Part shown: positions 1-10,119 of the stretch, piece after piece
How positions within the stretch are numbered: the stretch's first letter is position 1
Layout: the number at the start of each line of letters is the position of its first letter
From: Tritrichomonas musculus
Lineage: Eukaryota > Parabasalia > Tritrichomonadida > Tritrichomonadidae
Reading direction: 5' to 3'
DNA: 64,000 nt
Assembly: GCA_039105265.1 (NCBI GenBank)
Contig: JAPFFF010000023.1
Coordinates: forward strand, 930,001-994,000
Program-made: the position numbers and the translations under genes
Notes under the pieces: model-generated
The model's input: the letters and a program-made list of their open reading frames with translations, nothing else
Databases searched by the model: none
What the model was told of the DNA's origin: nothing

Positions 1-380
1 GGAGCAATCAAAATATGCTCAAATAACTATTTTTGTAAGATATCAAATATGTACCATTTTTGGATATTTTTCATAATTCAAGCAATTTAATGTTTTTGAT
101 TTTATTTTAAGTTATATTTATTATTTATATGATTTTTTATTCTAAATATTTATTCTTTCGTTGGAAATTTAAATATTAATTTTGTTTTTTTTTGATTAAT
201 GGTGAATTTGTAAATTTTAAAAAAACGTTTAAAATTAAAATTGAGATAATTTGAATTGGAGGTGTGGTGAATTTATTTTTTTCATTTTTTTTGAACTTTT
301 CACCAAAAAAAAATTGAATGAAAATCACCAAGAATTGAATGGTGAAGTGAATTTGACCTTGGTGATTTCTGATAAAGCCC
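1..380 (+). repeat. Left terminal inverted repeat of Maverick copy 1
   Basis: This segment pairs with 18438-18854. It begins GGAGCAATCAAAATATGC and ends near GATAAAGCCC. It contains several GGTGAA/TTCACC words that can fold back on themselves. A length of about 400 bp is within the range known for Polinton TIRs. It may extend left beyond the window. Confidence 0.8.
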
Positions 381-540
381 GTAAATAATTTAGTATAGAA
401 TATTTTTATTTATTTTATCACTTTTTCAAGCTTTCTTTTGGCAATTTTGTTATAATAAATAGAATTATTTCTAATAAAATATACAAATTTGTTTCATTTG
501 TTTTTAATAATTTAATAAATGACTTCGGTTTGAAGTTTGA

Positions 541-2008
541 TATAGTTGGTGGACATAATTCTGTTTTGGAGACATAATTATGTTTTCACATCATTTCTAT
601 ATATTCAAATTGGACTTTTAAAAAAACAATTGTAGAACAATTAATATCATATTGGATACATTCTATTCCCCGATTTTCATTCACTTTTATCAAACTAAAT
701 TTGATCATAAATATGATATCGAATTTTTAATTTCTGAATATTTTTTTATTATTTGAAAAAAATTATAATTTACTTTTCATCTATAATTAAAATTTATCAT
801 TATTATTTATTGAAATAAAATAGATAATTAGAAAAAATGGTTTCATTTTCATTTCACTACTCAAAAAACTCATTTCATATCACATTTCATGCTTTTACCA
901 TAAAAAAAAGGTTGTTTTAATTTGCTCTAACATAGTTATTATTTTAGAATATAATGTATATATTATATTTTAGAAAAAATTTATTGAAATAATAATTATA
1001 TAAAAAGAAAAAGTGTTTTCAAAATATGACAAAAATCATTCATACAAAATTACTAATTTTGAAAAATGAGTTTATTTCATTTCAAATTAGATGCAGTATT
1101 AATCATCTATATGATGCATATAATATATTAAATATAATAATATGGTTGAAAAAGAATCAATCTTGGAAAAATTTCATTTTTCTTTTTTTCATTCAAAATC
1201 ATTCATAAATCACTCATAAATAATTGATATGATTTCAGAATTACATTATTTGATAATACATACAATGAAATATATTATTAATCCTCTAAAAATCATTGTT
1301 GCCCATCAAGATTTCAGGTTTTTCTAAGAAATATACAAATTACACTTTTTTATTTTTTCTATTATAATAGCATTAAAAATAGCAATTAATCAATAAATAT
1401 TAGGTAAGTATAGAAGAAATATTAAAATAATGAAAATAATTTCTCAATGTCTAAAATTGAAAGTCTTTTTCAGTTATTTCAGAAGTTACTCTTTTTCATT
1501 AAGGTAATAGATCTTGAGTAGAACCGCCAATTTTATTCTTTCAATATCATTATACTATATGCATTATATCAAATATTTAAATAAAAATTTAAAAGTTTTT
1601 ATTTTTTATTGGAAAAAACAAAAAAGTGATATGATTTTTAACTTTATTTTGTACATCAAAATTTTCTTATATGAAAGTTTTTAGACATCAATTATCTGAC
1701 AAAATTATATCATTGCTGATTATGAATTAATGATATTATTATTAAATCCCAAGTTTCAATTATTGAGAATAAAATAAGCATTTTAACTTTTTTTTACATT
1801 AATGGCAAAATTTCATATAAATCACAAATATAATAGCTCATTTAATTAAATAATGATGTACATAAACTACATTAATAAAGTATATAATATTATCAAATTA
1901 TCTTTAAAAAGTATTGAGAAAAATGTGTTTTATTTTTGTGTACCATTCAAAAAGTTGAGCAAACATGATTATGTCCCAAAAACATAATTATGTCCACCAA
2001 CTATATTT
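541..2008. mobile_element. Gene-less TIR element in a TA context (mariner-like relic)
   Basis: The left end TATAGTTGGTGGACATAATT (541) recurs inverted as AATTATGTCCACCAACTATA (ending about 2008), with similarity continuing inward for about 45 bp. Both ends abut TATA, consistent with the TA target of Tc1/mariner elements. The length is about 1.47 kb, close to a full mariner, but no transposase reading frame remains. It sits inside Maverick copy 1, just inside the left TIR, so it inserted later. The family assignment is inference from the TA context only. Confidence 0.5.
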
Positions 2009-2419
2009 CTATAGTAGTTTATTTTTTTTCTGTAATTTGATTTTTCACGTATTCTGCACATTTTTAGCAAATAATATCAAATTTTTAAAATTTGATTAAG
2101 TTTTACTCATAACTTATTTTAAAAACTTGAATGATTATAATTAAATTTAGAATTCATTTAATTTAATCATTTTTATAAAATATTTTAAAAAAGGAATGAG
2201 CCATAATTCAATAAAGTACATTATGCCTATAAATTAAGAAACTTAATATGAAAATTAAATAATTATTAAATAAGAAAATCGTATTTATTGCAAAAAAAAA
2301 TAGATTTATAATATAAGTAGTTATACTTATATTATAAAATGCTTACTAGAATTATCTGTTTATGAAATAAGATTGGTTGAAAAAAATAATATTTCAAATC
2401 GCTCAACTATTTTTTGAAT

Positions 2420-2800
2420 TAGATATGATCGTTTGCCGATCAAATACCGATTATCTTTTTATTAAAAAGCAATCCGTTCATAAATCAAAAGTAAATCTAA
2501 AGAGAAAGTCTTCTATTATACAATCAACGAAACGCAAAATCTATTAACTCGCAGGAAAACATATTAAATGATCGTGATTATCGAAATAGTCAATAAAAAC
2601 TTGCAAATCATAGAATATCAATTAACCAACGCTTTATAGTTTACGATTACAGACATTAAAGACAAAAAAAATATCTTATTTGTACAAGTTCATTACAGAG
2701 GAGCTGTAATCGTACAAATAAGTTCGCATCTAATCACAATCTCTCCTCTAAATACTCTTCTACTAAAAGATCACATTCTTAAATGTACATTTGTATTAGA
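2420..2800. other. Higher-complexity island with alternative hairpins
   Basis: Between two very AT-rich stretches, this interval has visibly more GC and no homopolymers. It contains a two-part hairpin at 2675-2722 (CTTATTTGTAC pairs with GTACAAATAAG, and ATTACAG with CTGTAAT). TACGATTACAG at 2642-2652 can instead pair with CTGTAATCGTA at 2704-2714, giving mutually exclusive folds. No clear ORF or RNA family was recognised; a small RNA or a decayed gene are both possible. Confidence 0.3.
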
Positions 2801-3469
2801 TTATTAAACTATGAACCTTTTTATTTTTTTTTTAAAAAGTAGTAGCATGATAAAAGTTTCATTTTTTAATGCATGACCAAATATATTATAAAATGAGTAA
2901 TAATACATAATAAAAATGAGCAAAGTTGCAATAAAATAATCTAGGATAATTTTTTATTAATGATGCTTGACGTGTCTTTATTTGTTATGAGATCTTTTTG
3001 GCTATTTCTTGAGTCACATTGAAAAAATAGATATAATGACCGTAAATAGGGTGATTTTAAATGTAACGAGAGTGGTACCATTTGAATAAATTTGTCTAAT
3101 TGCTGAATAAAATGAATATCTTTTGAATCATTGAAATTTATTTTCGATCACAGATAAATTGTCAAAATTTTCACATTTAGTACCTGGTATATATGTACGA
3201 AATTCATAAATATTGGTAATTTGGTATTCGACGTTATTATTTGCGTGCTAATAGATACTTTTCTTTCTTGATTGTTTGTTGATTTTTTTTTTTCATTCAA
3301 AAATATTTTTTCTGTATGTAATTGAGATAAATTTTTCTCAAAATATAAACACGTTTGAATATAAAAATACTTTTGAATGAATTTTTCATTTTTAAGCATT
3401 TTATATATGAATATATATGAAATTTTGATAAAAAAAAAGTAAATATATTTTAAAAATTTATAACGGTTA

Positions 3470-3965
3470 ATTGGGTGGGATTTTTAATCCCAAAAAACTG
3501 TATCCAATAAGGTGAATTTAAGAAACTTTGTTTGAGTATTTTGCCTTGGGATAAATCCCAAAAAAACATACGATAAGTATTCAAAAAAATCCCAAACTGG
3601 GCTCAGTCAAATTAATGTTATATACTTTAATTATAGTTATTAGTTATTATAACTATAAATACATTAGATATTAATTTCTTTTTAGAAAAATATTAAAAAA
3701 TATTCAAAAAATTATACACAATTTGCAAAATATGAATTTATAAATATCTATTCAAATATTATTTAAGTATTCAAAATTTCTATTAAAAAAATATTATTTT
3801 ATTTGAAATTTTTATAAAAAAAAAAAATAATTAACTGATAATTTTTCAATTTAGAGATTAGCATATAATTAATTTTAAGGCGTTTTATTTATTATAGGAA
3901 ATATCTGTTAACATATAATCAACTTTTTGTGTTGAACCCAGTGGGTGGGATTTGGGATTTATCAT
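3470..3965. repeat. Small element with inverted TGGGATTTATCCC-type words
   Basis: GTGGGATTTTTAATCCCA, GGGATAAATCCC and AATCCCAAACTGGG at 3474-3600 recur inverted at 3935-3965 (CCAGTGGGTGGGATTTGGGATTTATC). The pattern suggests a roughly 0.4-0.5-kb fold-back element immediately beyond the fibre gene end. No target duplication could be fixed. Confidence 0.3.
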
Positions 3966-3996
3966 GCCACTATGAAAATGGGTAATCTCAACATGA

Positions 3997-6153
3997 TTAT
4001 TTTCCATCCGCTTCTTCCTTTGAAATATATCCCGATAAATCGACTGTTTTGAGCTGTTTCATATGATTATCTATCAATTTTTTGACTGCCTTTGCTGTAA
4101 TCAGCTGTTTGTTAGTCAGTTCTTCGCCCAACAAAATCGGTTTCTGTTCTCTTGTCATCGACATAATCCAAGCAGCTGAAGGACAATTTTCTGCATATAC
4201 ATCTAAATACGGAACATTTATTCGAAAATCTTCATACTCTCCGTCTATTTTAATCTCCTCATTGTCATCAACTCCATAGCAAAGATATCGGAAACATTTC
4301 TTGTCAAACGCCTCTATTTCTTCAATAAATTCCAGCGCTGTTCGAATCTCTCTTGGAGCAGCAAGAACATCAGCGTCCCGAACTATTGCCTCCGCTCCTT
4401 CCGAAACCTCTTCACCAGCAAAACAAAAGCTTTTTACCTTTGATATTCCCTCTGCCGCCAACGATAAAAGCGCCTTTGGACCGCCGACAAAATTTACTGT
4501 GGCACCAGCTATACACACAACATCTTTGATATAATTAAACCAATTTGTCTTGTTTTTCATGTCGTTTAGTTGTTTTTGGAGGTTTGAATAAAGATTTTGC
4601 AGCTCAGATATTCTATTATTTGCTATATCTACTGTATTTCCCAAAGAATTTAGAACAAAAAGATGAGACTCAATATTTTCCCCAATAACAACGCCAGATG
4701 TCTGTATATTACAGTTTGTGTATAAAGTACTGCATGCTTCAGGTCTTGGTACGACAGAATAATACCCACATCCTGCCAAAAACTCAAAAGTATTTCCTCC
4801 TTCTTTATACGAAACATCTGGTATCGGAAAAATTACTTCTTTGTCAGAGGGCATATAAAGTATCAGTCCATAAGGAGGATTTCCAATATCTATTCGGCTA
4901 TTGTAGTGGAAAGGAATATATTTATAACAATTTTCTGAAACAACTTTATAGCACGATTCTGACTCATAACTGCTATGAGAATACCCAAATTCCGAGGTAT
5001 ATTCTATTCCGTTTATATTTAGACTTGCCGAAAAATTGCATGACTCTTTCTTGGTACATTTCAGTAGAACACTCCAATATCCGTCTTTATCTTCGTATTT
5101 TGCCACTTCGCAATCGTTAAATGTACAAAGTCCTTTCTCAACAATGACTTCAAAAGGATTTTTGTCGGAATAATTGTGTATCCAATTCCTTAGGACGTAT
5201 CTATTTGTGTCGTTTTGCTCAATGAAAATTCCTTGATATGTATGCTTGAAGAACTCAGTTTCTCCTTTGATTGATTTGGAGCAAGGAATATTGTATCACA
5301 AATTATTACCGACCCATTCATTATTTTGCTTTGTGAGTTTGAAATCTGTACCAAATACCTCATCATGGAACTCAAAAGTTTGTCCATCTAAGAGCTTGTC
5401 AAATACTTCTGTTCCGGGAATATAGCCCCAATCAGCATAATAATATTGTTCATTTTCTGTGGTCCCAAATGACTTCATCTCATAGAAATTCGGTAAAGGG
5501 GAAGTATAAAGTTTGAGACAATTTTCTGCATCGACATTATTACATTTGATATTTATGAGGTTAGATTCCTTGTTTGAAATATATTGCTTCACTCTTCCTG
5601 TAAAGTTTATTTTCATAAAACCAGAAGTAAAGAGGTCAAAAGGATTGTCAAGAGATTCCTTACTCATATAAATTCTGGCGGATATTTCGTTTTCAATATA
5701 GGAAATTGCGTTATTTGAGTCAATTTTGGGATTCGTAAATTTGCCTGTTTTTGTATCTATTTTTGCTTCACCAAACGTTGAACAGTTTATTGTAAAAACA
5801 TTTCCTGAATAGTCAGATGGAATATCTATTTTGATTTCCAAAATATTGTATTCGTCATTTTCTGCTTTCGACAAGGAGTTTAAGTCAAGGGAATAGGCGT
5901 CAAGACCATCTTCATATGATAATTCATTAACTGAGCCAGGAGATTTTTCCAAAGAGGTTATTCGTTCTTCATGGTTAATGAGCTGAGATTTCAGAGAGAT
6001 TCCTCCCAAATTTATATCTTCTCCAACGGTCAAATCTTGTTCAATATTCGCTGTTTTGGCGCTTATTTCATCACAATTTATTGAGGAAGGATTCTTTGAG
6101 CCGCCTATAAATGCACCGTCTAAAGCGGTCTGTTTAGTCAGTATTGCAGTCAT
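3997..6153 (-). pseudogene. Maverick fibre-like (tail-fibre/spike type) protein region
   Basis: The region is homologous along its length to the fibre-like genes at 58219-60540 in copy 2. The start at 6153 (MTAILTK...) is chosen because similarity to copy 2 begins there. Visible parts are an N-terminal run of short beta-type repeats (the NIEQDLTVGEDINLGG type), a coiled-coil-prone segment (ITSLE), a long beta-rich body, and a segment carrying SGVVIGENIES and FVLNSLGNTVDI followed by a heptad-like stretch (ISELQNLYSNLQKQLNDM). This resembles phage tail-fibre design and is inferred to be a virion spike. It lies directly after the capsid module. It is broken in this copy. Confidence 0.6.
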
Positions 6154-6167
6154 TTTAAAATAAATAA

Positions 6168-6500
6168 ATGCCCAAGACATACTTCATTACCAAAAAGTAC
6201 AACAATATTTTGCCTTCAGAATTCACAAATTCATTGAATAAACGATATATTTCCTTCCAATTTTGTCGAGCCACCTGTAATGGATATCTGGACGGAGAAA
6301 CAGAAATGCACGCTTCATTTATTCAAAGAGATGAGTACGAAGATTCTCTTGTCTGGTACGCCAATTTGACTCCTCCAGACGACAATAGGAAATACGAATT
6401 TGTCGGGACAAAAAGAGAGTTTAGAATATGGTTTACAGACGCAGAAGGGAACGAAATAAAGCCTGACAATTTCACTGTTTTCTTGAAGTTGGAATACTGA
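6168..6500 (+). CDS. Conserved 110-aa Maverick protein, beta-rich
   Basis: The ORF is 110 aa and complete, and aligns along its full length with the 110-aa product of 57867-58199 (both contain KTYFITKKYNN and end FLKLEY). The order of short strands and the ending WFTDA.GNEIKPDNFT.FLKLEY resemble the tail of jelly-roll capsid proteins. A minor capsid role is inference, and the length is short for a full jelly roll. Its start lies 14 nt from the divergent fibre start (6153), so both promoters must fit in that spacer or in the opposite gene. The same arrangement occurs in copy 2. Confidence 0.65.
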   Translation: MPKTYFITKKYNNILPSEFTNSLNKRYISFQFCRATCNGYLDGETEMHASFIQRDEYEDSLVWYANLTPPDDNRKYEFVGTKREFRIWFTDAEGNEIKPDNFTVFLKLEY

Positions 6501-6591
6501 TGAAATCAGCATTGAGCTAGCGCAAATATTGAGCATGCGCAAAAAAATATTTTTTTACTGTTTTTTACTCTTTTCCTGCTGGTACTCATAT
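6501..6591. other. Convergent spacer with a short tandem repeat
   Basis: Between the 3' ends of the 110-aa gene and the capsid candidate, ATTGAGCTAGCGCAAAT is followed at once by ATTGAGCATGCGCAAAA. This 16-bp imperfect direct repeat also pairs GCGC with GCGC. The equivalent spacer in copy 2 has a GGACC/GGTCC hairpin instead. A role in 3'-end formation is inferred from position only. Confidence 0.35.
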
Positions 6592-8481
6592 TTACTCATA
6601 GCCCGATGGTACGCCAGTCTGATAATATTCGACTCCATTAACGCTCCAAGTGAAATATGTATCAGAGCAAATCCAAGCTTCTGGTGACGGAGGATGCATG
6701 TTGGGATATTCTGGGTCGGGAATAAAGTATGTGTCATCATCGCCACGATACATTGGCTGACCTCTGAACGTAACGGTTATTGAGGTACTTCCTGTGTCTA
6801 TTCCGTCAAATACATAGCCGGCATTGCTCCTTTCGAGTTGGAAATTTATGCCAAAAGATGTACCGTCTGAGCGGCAATTTGTATATCTTTTTCCTGTTGC
6901 TGGGTCGTTTAATGGTTGCGTGAAAGAGTCTTCAAATTCTTGTGTGGCTTCTAAGGCTCCATCTAGTTCGTTTGCGATAAGTTGATGTTGATAAAATCTT
7001 GCAGCACAAGTATTGGCAAATTCTGTGTCTGGATATGTTCTTTTATTGACTACAAGCTGGACATTTTGATACATAATATTGTCGAAACAAGTAATGTCAG
7101 CAGGAGATTTTGGAAACATCATTGTGATATTTGTCGCATTTCTCAATGGAATTGACTTGCTGATTTCGAGACCGTTTACTTTGGCAGTTCCTTCGAATAT
7201 TTCTCTTGTCAGTTCCTGAAATGGAATCAATAAAGGAGTCTGTAATTCTCTGACAAGTCCTTGATAAACATCTGGTTTGAGACCAAAACCTGCCAAATTT
7301 GAACGACCCAATTGAATAGTTCCTCCAAGGACATCCAAAGTAATTTTCTCTGTTTTGAGATTAATATTCTCTGATTTTGTTGAGGCAAGTAAGGCTCCTT
7401 TCAATTCACTTTTGATAATTTTGACAGTATCTCCTGGATCCAATGGTTTGTCTGGATTAGCTGATGCGATTAATTCTGCAAATTCTTTTTTATTGACATC
7501 ATCTCTTGAAACTCCATATTTTGTAAATTCTTCGTCAGTATATCCGAAATCAATTGTTGGATGTTCCAAAACATCATCATCATAGACATTTGCTCCTTTG
7601 TATCTTTGGTACTCGATATGAAGTTTTTGTGAAGGAGTTGGTTTGGCAGAATAATGAGAAACAATGACAGACGGACGGCCTATTTGTGTGAATTTTCTTG
7701 AGATTGGGATGACAGCAGGCATTTCTTCAGCAATTTCTTTGTCTTCCAAAAATTGTAGAGTTTCCTTAACGATATTTGGATTGATTTGTGCCCAGACAAG
7801 AGCGCGTAAAGATGTCTTGACCTCTTCTTCTATCTCTCCGCAAATTGCGTTTGGATATAACTGCCATGCCTGAAGAGCCAGTTGGTCGACAAATGGGATG
7901 GTTAATTCAATGGTAAATTTATGTGGTTGTCCATCAGCAATATCCTTTAAATCGACATAACAACCGCAAACAGAAGGGGAGAATTGACTGACATTTTCCC
8001 AAGTTGAATGAGAATATTTTGATGTTGCTTTTGCATCACGAGGTTTGATGGAATTATAGGCGAAAGATTCTCTTTGGAGTTCGTCTTGTCGATATGCGCC
8101 CAAAAGTTTATCATTTATCCAGAAGCGACAATCTTCATAAAATTCTACAGCATTCTTGAATCCGACAAATATTTTCATCAATCCGTTTGTATCTGCTGAG
8201 ACATCAATAGGTTGGGACAATTTAATGATGAAATCAAGGAGAATTGTGGTAAAAGACTTCTCAATTTGAGTGATTGTATGGCCGGAATGAGATAATTTGA
8301 TACGTGTTTTTGTGCCGACTGGGAGTGGGGCGTCTTTGTCTTTGAACTCTTCCATGACGAAAGAAAATGTATTATCTCCTCCATTTCTTTGAATGAGATT
8401 TCGTAATTTTGACTGGAAAAATGAGAGAACATCGCCTTCATCATTTCCTAAATTTTTGGTCTGTGCGTTGTAGTAGGTCAT
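6592..8481 (-). CDS. Maverick major capsid protein candidate (double jelly-roll type), 629 aa
   Basis: The complete 629-aa ORF starts MTYYNAQTKNLGNDEGD. It is nearly identical in protein sequence to the copy 2 product at 55908-57797, making it the most conserved protein of the module. Its size, its position next to the packaging ATPase, and a composition of many beta-type segments with two similar-sized halves fit the hexon-like major capsid protein known from Polintons and adenovirus-lineage viruses. That fold is not proven by any motif visible here. Upstream, 70 nt separate its start from the divergent small Gly-rich gene. Across the first 45 codons there are 16 synonymous codon differences from copy 2 but one replacement (V/I), a sign of strong purifying selection. 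The GC content at third positions is higher than in copy 2. Confidence 0.7.
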   Translation of the reverse strand: MTYYNAQTKNLGNDEGDVLSFFQSKLRNLIQRNGGDNTFSFVMEEFKDKDAPLPVGTKTRIKLSHSGHTITQIEKSFTTILLDFIIKLSQPIDVSADTNGLMKIFVGFKNAVEFYEDCRFWINDKLLGAYRQDELQRESFAYNSIKPRDAKATSKYSHSTWENVSQFSPSVCGCYVDLKDIADGQPHKFTIELTIPFVDQLALQAWQLYPNAICGEIEEEVKTSLRALVWAQINPNIVKETLQFLEDKEIAEEMPAVIPISRKFTQIGRPSVIVSHYSAKPTPSQKLHIEYQRYKGANVYDDDVLEHPTIDFGYTDEEFTKYGVSRDDVNKKEFAELIASANPDKPLDPGDTVKIIKSELKGALLASTKSENINLKTEKITLDVLGGTIQLGRSNLAGFGLKPDVYQGLVRELQTPLLIPFQELTREIFEGTAKVNGLEISKSIPLRNATNITMMFPKSPADITCFDNIMYQNVQLVVNKRTYPDTEFANTCAARFYQHQLIANELDGALEATQEFEDSFTQPLNDPATGKRYTNCRSDGTSFGINFQLERSNAGYVFDGIDTGSTSITVTFRGQPMYRGDDDTYFIPDPEYPNMHPPSPEAWICSDTYFTWSVNGVEYYQTGVPSGYE

Positions 8482-8551
8482 TTGATTTAATATAAAAATG
8501 ACAATAAAGGAGTTGTAAAGTTTGTTATATGAACATTTTACTTAAAAGGAA

Positions 8552-8887
8552 ATGGCATTCGGAAGTTGGTTTAAAAACATCATTAACGGAGCAAAAAACG
8601 TAATCGGAAAAGCATTACCGGTACTGAAAAAAGGTGCTGAAATCGTGTCAAAAGTCGCTCCAGTACTTGGTGGGGCGATAGGAGGACCTGTAGGAAATGT
8701 AATCAATAAAATAGGCGATTATGCAGGAAAATTTGCTGGGAATAAGGCGTTGGGAGTAAACGGAGCGGGGACGGCCGGAGGACCTTACAACGCAGTTGGA
8801 ATAAGACAGACAAATAATAGTTGGTCTCAGCCTTTTACAGGGCCATCAACTAATCCAGGAAGATTTGATATTCCTTTGTTGAAGTAA
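8552..8887 (+). CDS. Small Gly/Ala-rich amphipathic protein (protein VI-like candidate)
   Basis: The 111-aa product begins MAFGSWFKNIINGAKNVIGK, a good amphipathic helix. A Gly/Ala/Val-rich centre (VLGGAIGGPVGNVINKIG) follows, and it ends GRFDIPLLK. The copy 2 product (98 aa) shares both ends and the centre. An N-terminal amphipathic helix plus a Gly-rich body recalls the membrane-lytic cement protein VI of adenoviruses and similar small proteins of Polintons; this is inference from composition and context. The Gly-Gly pairs could be sites for the Ulp1-type protease of the same element. The gene is divergent from the capsid candidate, and its 3' end leads directly into the coiled-coil gene. 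Confidence 0.55.
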   Translation: MAFGSWFKNIINGAKNVIGKALPVLKKGAEIVSKVAPVLGGAIGGPVGNVINKIGDYAGKFAGNKALGVNGAGTAGGPYNAVGIRQTNNSWSQPFTGPSTNPGRFDIPLLK

Positions 8888-8919
8888 GATGAATTTTATT
8901 TGTGTTTATTGAAAAGGAA

Positions 8920-9312
8920 ATGAACGACATCAAAGTAATCGAGCCTATCTCAAAGCATACGAAAGAGTTTGATACAGTTGATGAATTCAATTTATACTAT
9001 AACAAGAATAAAGAAGAGATGGATAAACTTACGACGCATAAACTCAATAAATTATATCTCATGAAAGGGTATCGAATAACGAGAATCAAGAATGTGTTGA
9101 GCCTCAAAAAAATGAAGCAAAATTCACAATATGAAATTGACCTTGGCAACGAGCTGGATGAACTAAAAAAAGAGATACAGCAAATTCGTGAAATAACTAA
9201 GTTGGTAGAACCTATGAAAGAGACAATAAATAACATCATCCATTTCTTAAATCCTCAGACTGAGATAGAAGTTTCTCCTCCCTCTGATACCTGTACAATT
9301 AGGCAGGAATGA
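8920..9312 (+). CDS. Conserved small Maverick protein with C-terminal coiled coil, 130 aa
   Basis: The start at ATG 8920 (MNDIKVIEPISKHTKEF) is chosen because the copy 2 homologue begins at the same residue. The N-terminal half (FDTVDEFNLYYNKNK, LTTHKLNKLYLMKGYRITRIKNVL) is basic and well conserved and could bind nucleic acid. The second half (LGNELDELKKEIQQIREITKLVEPMKETINNIIHFL) is a predicted coiled coil by heptad pattern. The function is unknown. The last 58 bases overlap the 3' end of the ATPase gene on the other strand; copy 2 has the same tail-to-tail overlap (43 bases). Confidence 0.6.
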   Translation: MNDIKVIEPISKHTKEFDTVDEFNLYYNKNKEEMDKLTTHKLNKLYLMKGYRITRIKNVLSLKKMKQNSQYEIDLGNELDELKKEIQQIREITKLVEPMKETINNIIHFLNPQTEIEVSPPSDTCTIRQE

Positions 9313-10070
9313 GAATCTGGATAATAATTTTTTTCTTCAGACAATTGCCTGTACAAATTGTAGAACTCCTCAAAGTCCAAATTACTTGCTGATTGGGAAT
9401 AAATATAGTGTAGTTGTTGACGGTTGAAGCAAGGAAAAACGAACAAAGTTGTAATCTCATTTTTGATATGTGGTTTGATGCCTTTCCATCCTTGAATCAA
9501 TAAAAAGTAGGAAATATTTGTGTGTCGGCATCTTCGGAGCTGTTGGGAGAAAAACGATTCTTCGGAAGAAAATAGTTTGTTGTTTGAAATATCATCGAAA
9601 AGTATCAATGTATGGAGGAAATCTTTGCTGAAATCAGTAATGTGAAGCACCTTGAACATATCATTTTTTTGTCCGTCATCTAGTCGTTCCTCCAATCCTT
9701 CTCGCTTAACAAGATAGTAGAGGTTCTTTGCAGCAATTAATTCAGTGATAAAATCGACGGCCATCTTCTCGGAAACGGTAATATATTGCATTCTGATGAG
9801 GTGTTTGAGAGATTGGAAACTCCTATCGTTTTCGTCGCCATTTTTCGTGATATAGATTAGTAAGTGATGTGTTTTTATTAATCCTATTTTGATAATTTCT
9901 TGGAGAGCGATGACGGTTTTTCCAGAATTTTGTTTCCCGACAATTACATTTACAGAATTATATTTTATATGAATATCGTCGTGAATTGGCTCGATTAAAG
10001 CACCCGATAAATTGTTTGCGTTTTGTTTCAGAGTTTCTGAGACAAGAGAATTTACGACTTTTAAACTCAT
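9255..10070 (-). CDS. A32-like (FtsK/HerA-type) DNA-packaging ATPase, 271 aa
   Basis: The Walker A motif GKQNSGKT lies near residues 44-51, the Walker B-like motif LILFDDIS near 154-161, and a following LLIQGWKGI fits the sensor region of the A32/FtsK-HerA class. The protein would drive packaging of the element's DNA into a capsid, as established for this family in Polintons and nucleocytoplasmic large DNA viruses. It is collinear and highly similar to 54399-55220 in copy 2. It lies 49 nt downstream of the 678-aa gene, in the same direction. The complete length is normal for the family. Confidence 0.85.
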   Translation of the reverse strand: MSLKVVNSLVSETLKQNANNLSGALIEPIHDDIHIKYNSVNVIVGKQNSGKTVIALQEIIKIGLIKTHHLLIYITKNGDENDRSFQSLKHLIRMQYITVSEKMAVDFITELIAAKNLYYLVKREGLEERLDDGQKNDMFKVLHITDFSKDFLHTLILFDDISNNKLFSSEESFFSQQLRRCRHTNISYFLLIQGWKGIKPHIKNEITTLFVFPCFNRQQLHYIYSQSASNLDFEEFYNLYRQLSEEKNYYPDSHSCLIVQVSEGGETSISV

Positions 10071-10119
10071 TTACTTCCCAAAAGACTGCAAAAAAATAAG
10101 TGAAGATTTATTGGAATTT

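Larger units (their letters stand above)
381..3996. other. Non-coding left arm of Maverick copy 1
   Basis: Apart from the TIR element at 541-2008, the island at 2420-2800 and the inverted words at 3470-3965, this stretch is AT-rich with only short chance ORFs. A perfect 12-bp palindromic hairpin, ATAATATAAGTA/TACTTATATTAT, lies near 2310-2337. In Maverick copy 2 the corresponding position beyond the fibre gene carries further genes that are not present here. Confidence 0.6.

Noticed and set aside
1026-1208. 60-codon ORF in the left arm
   Set aside because: Chance frame inside the mariner-like relic.
381-3996. Search by eye for PolB (YxDTD type) or rve integrase remnants
   Set aside because: None found; absence by eye is not proof.
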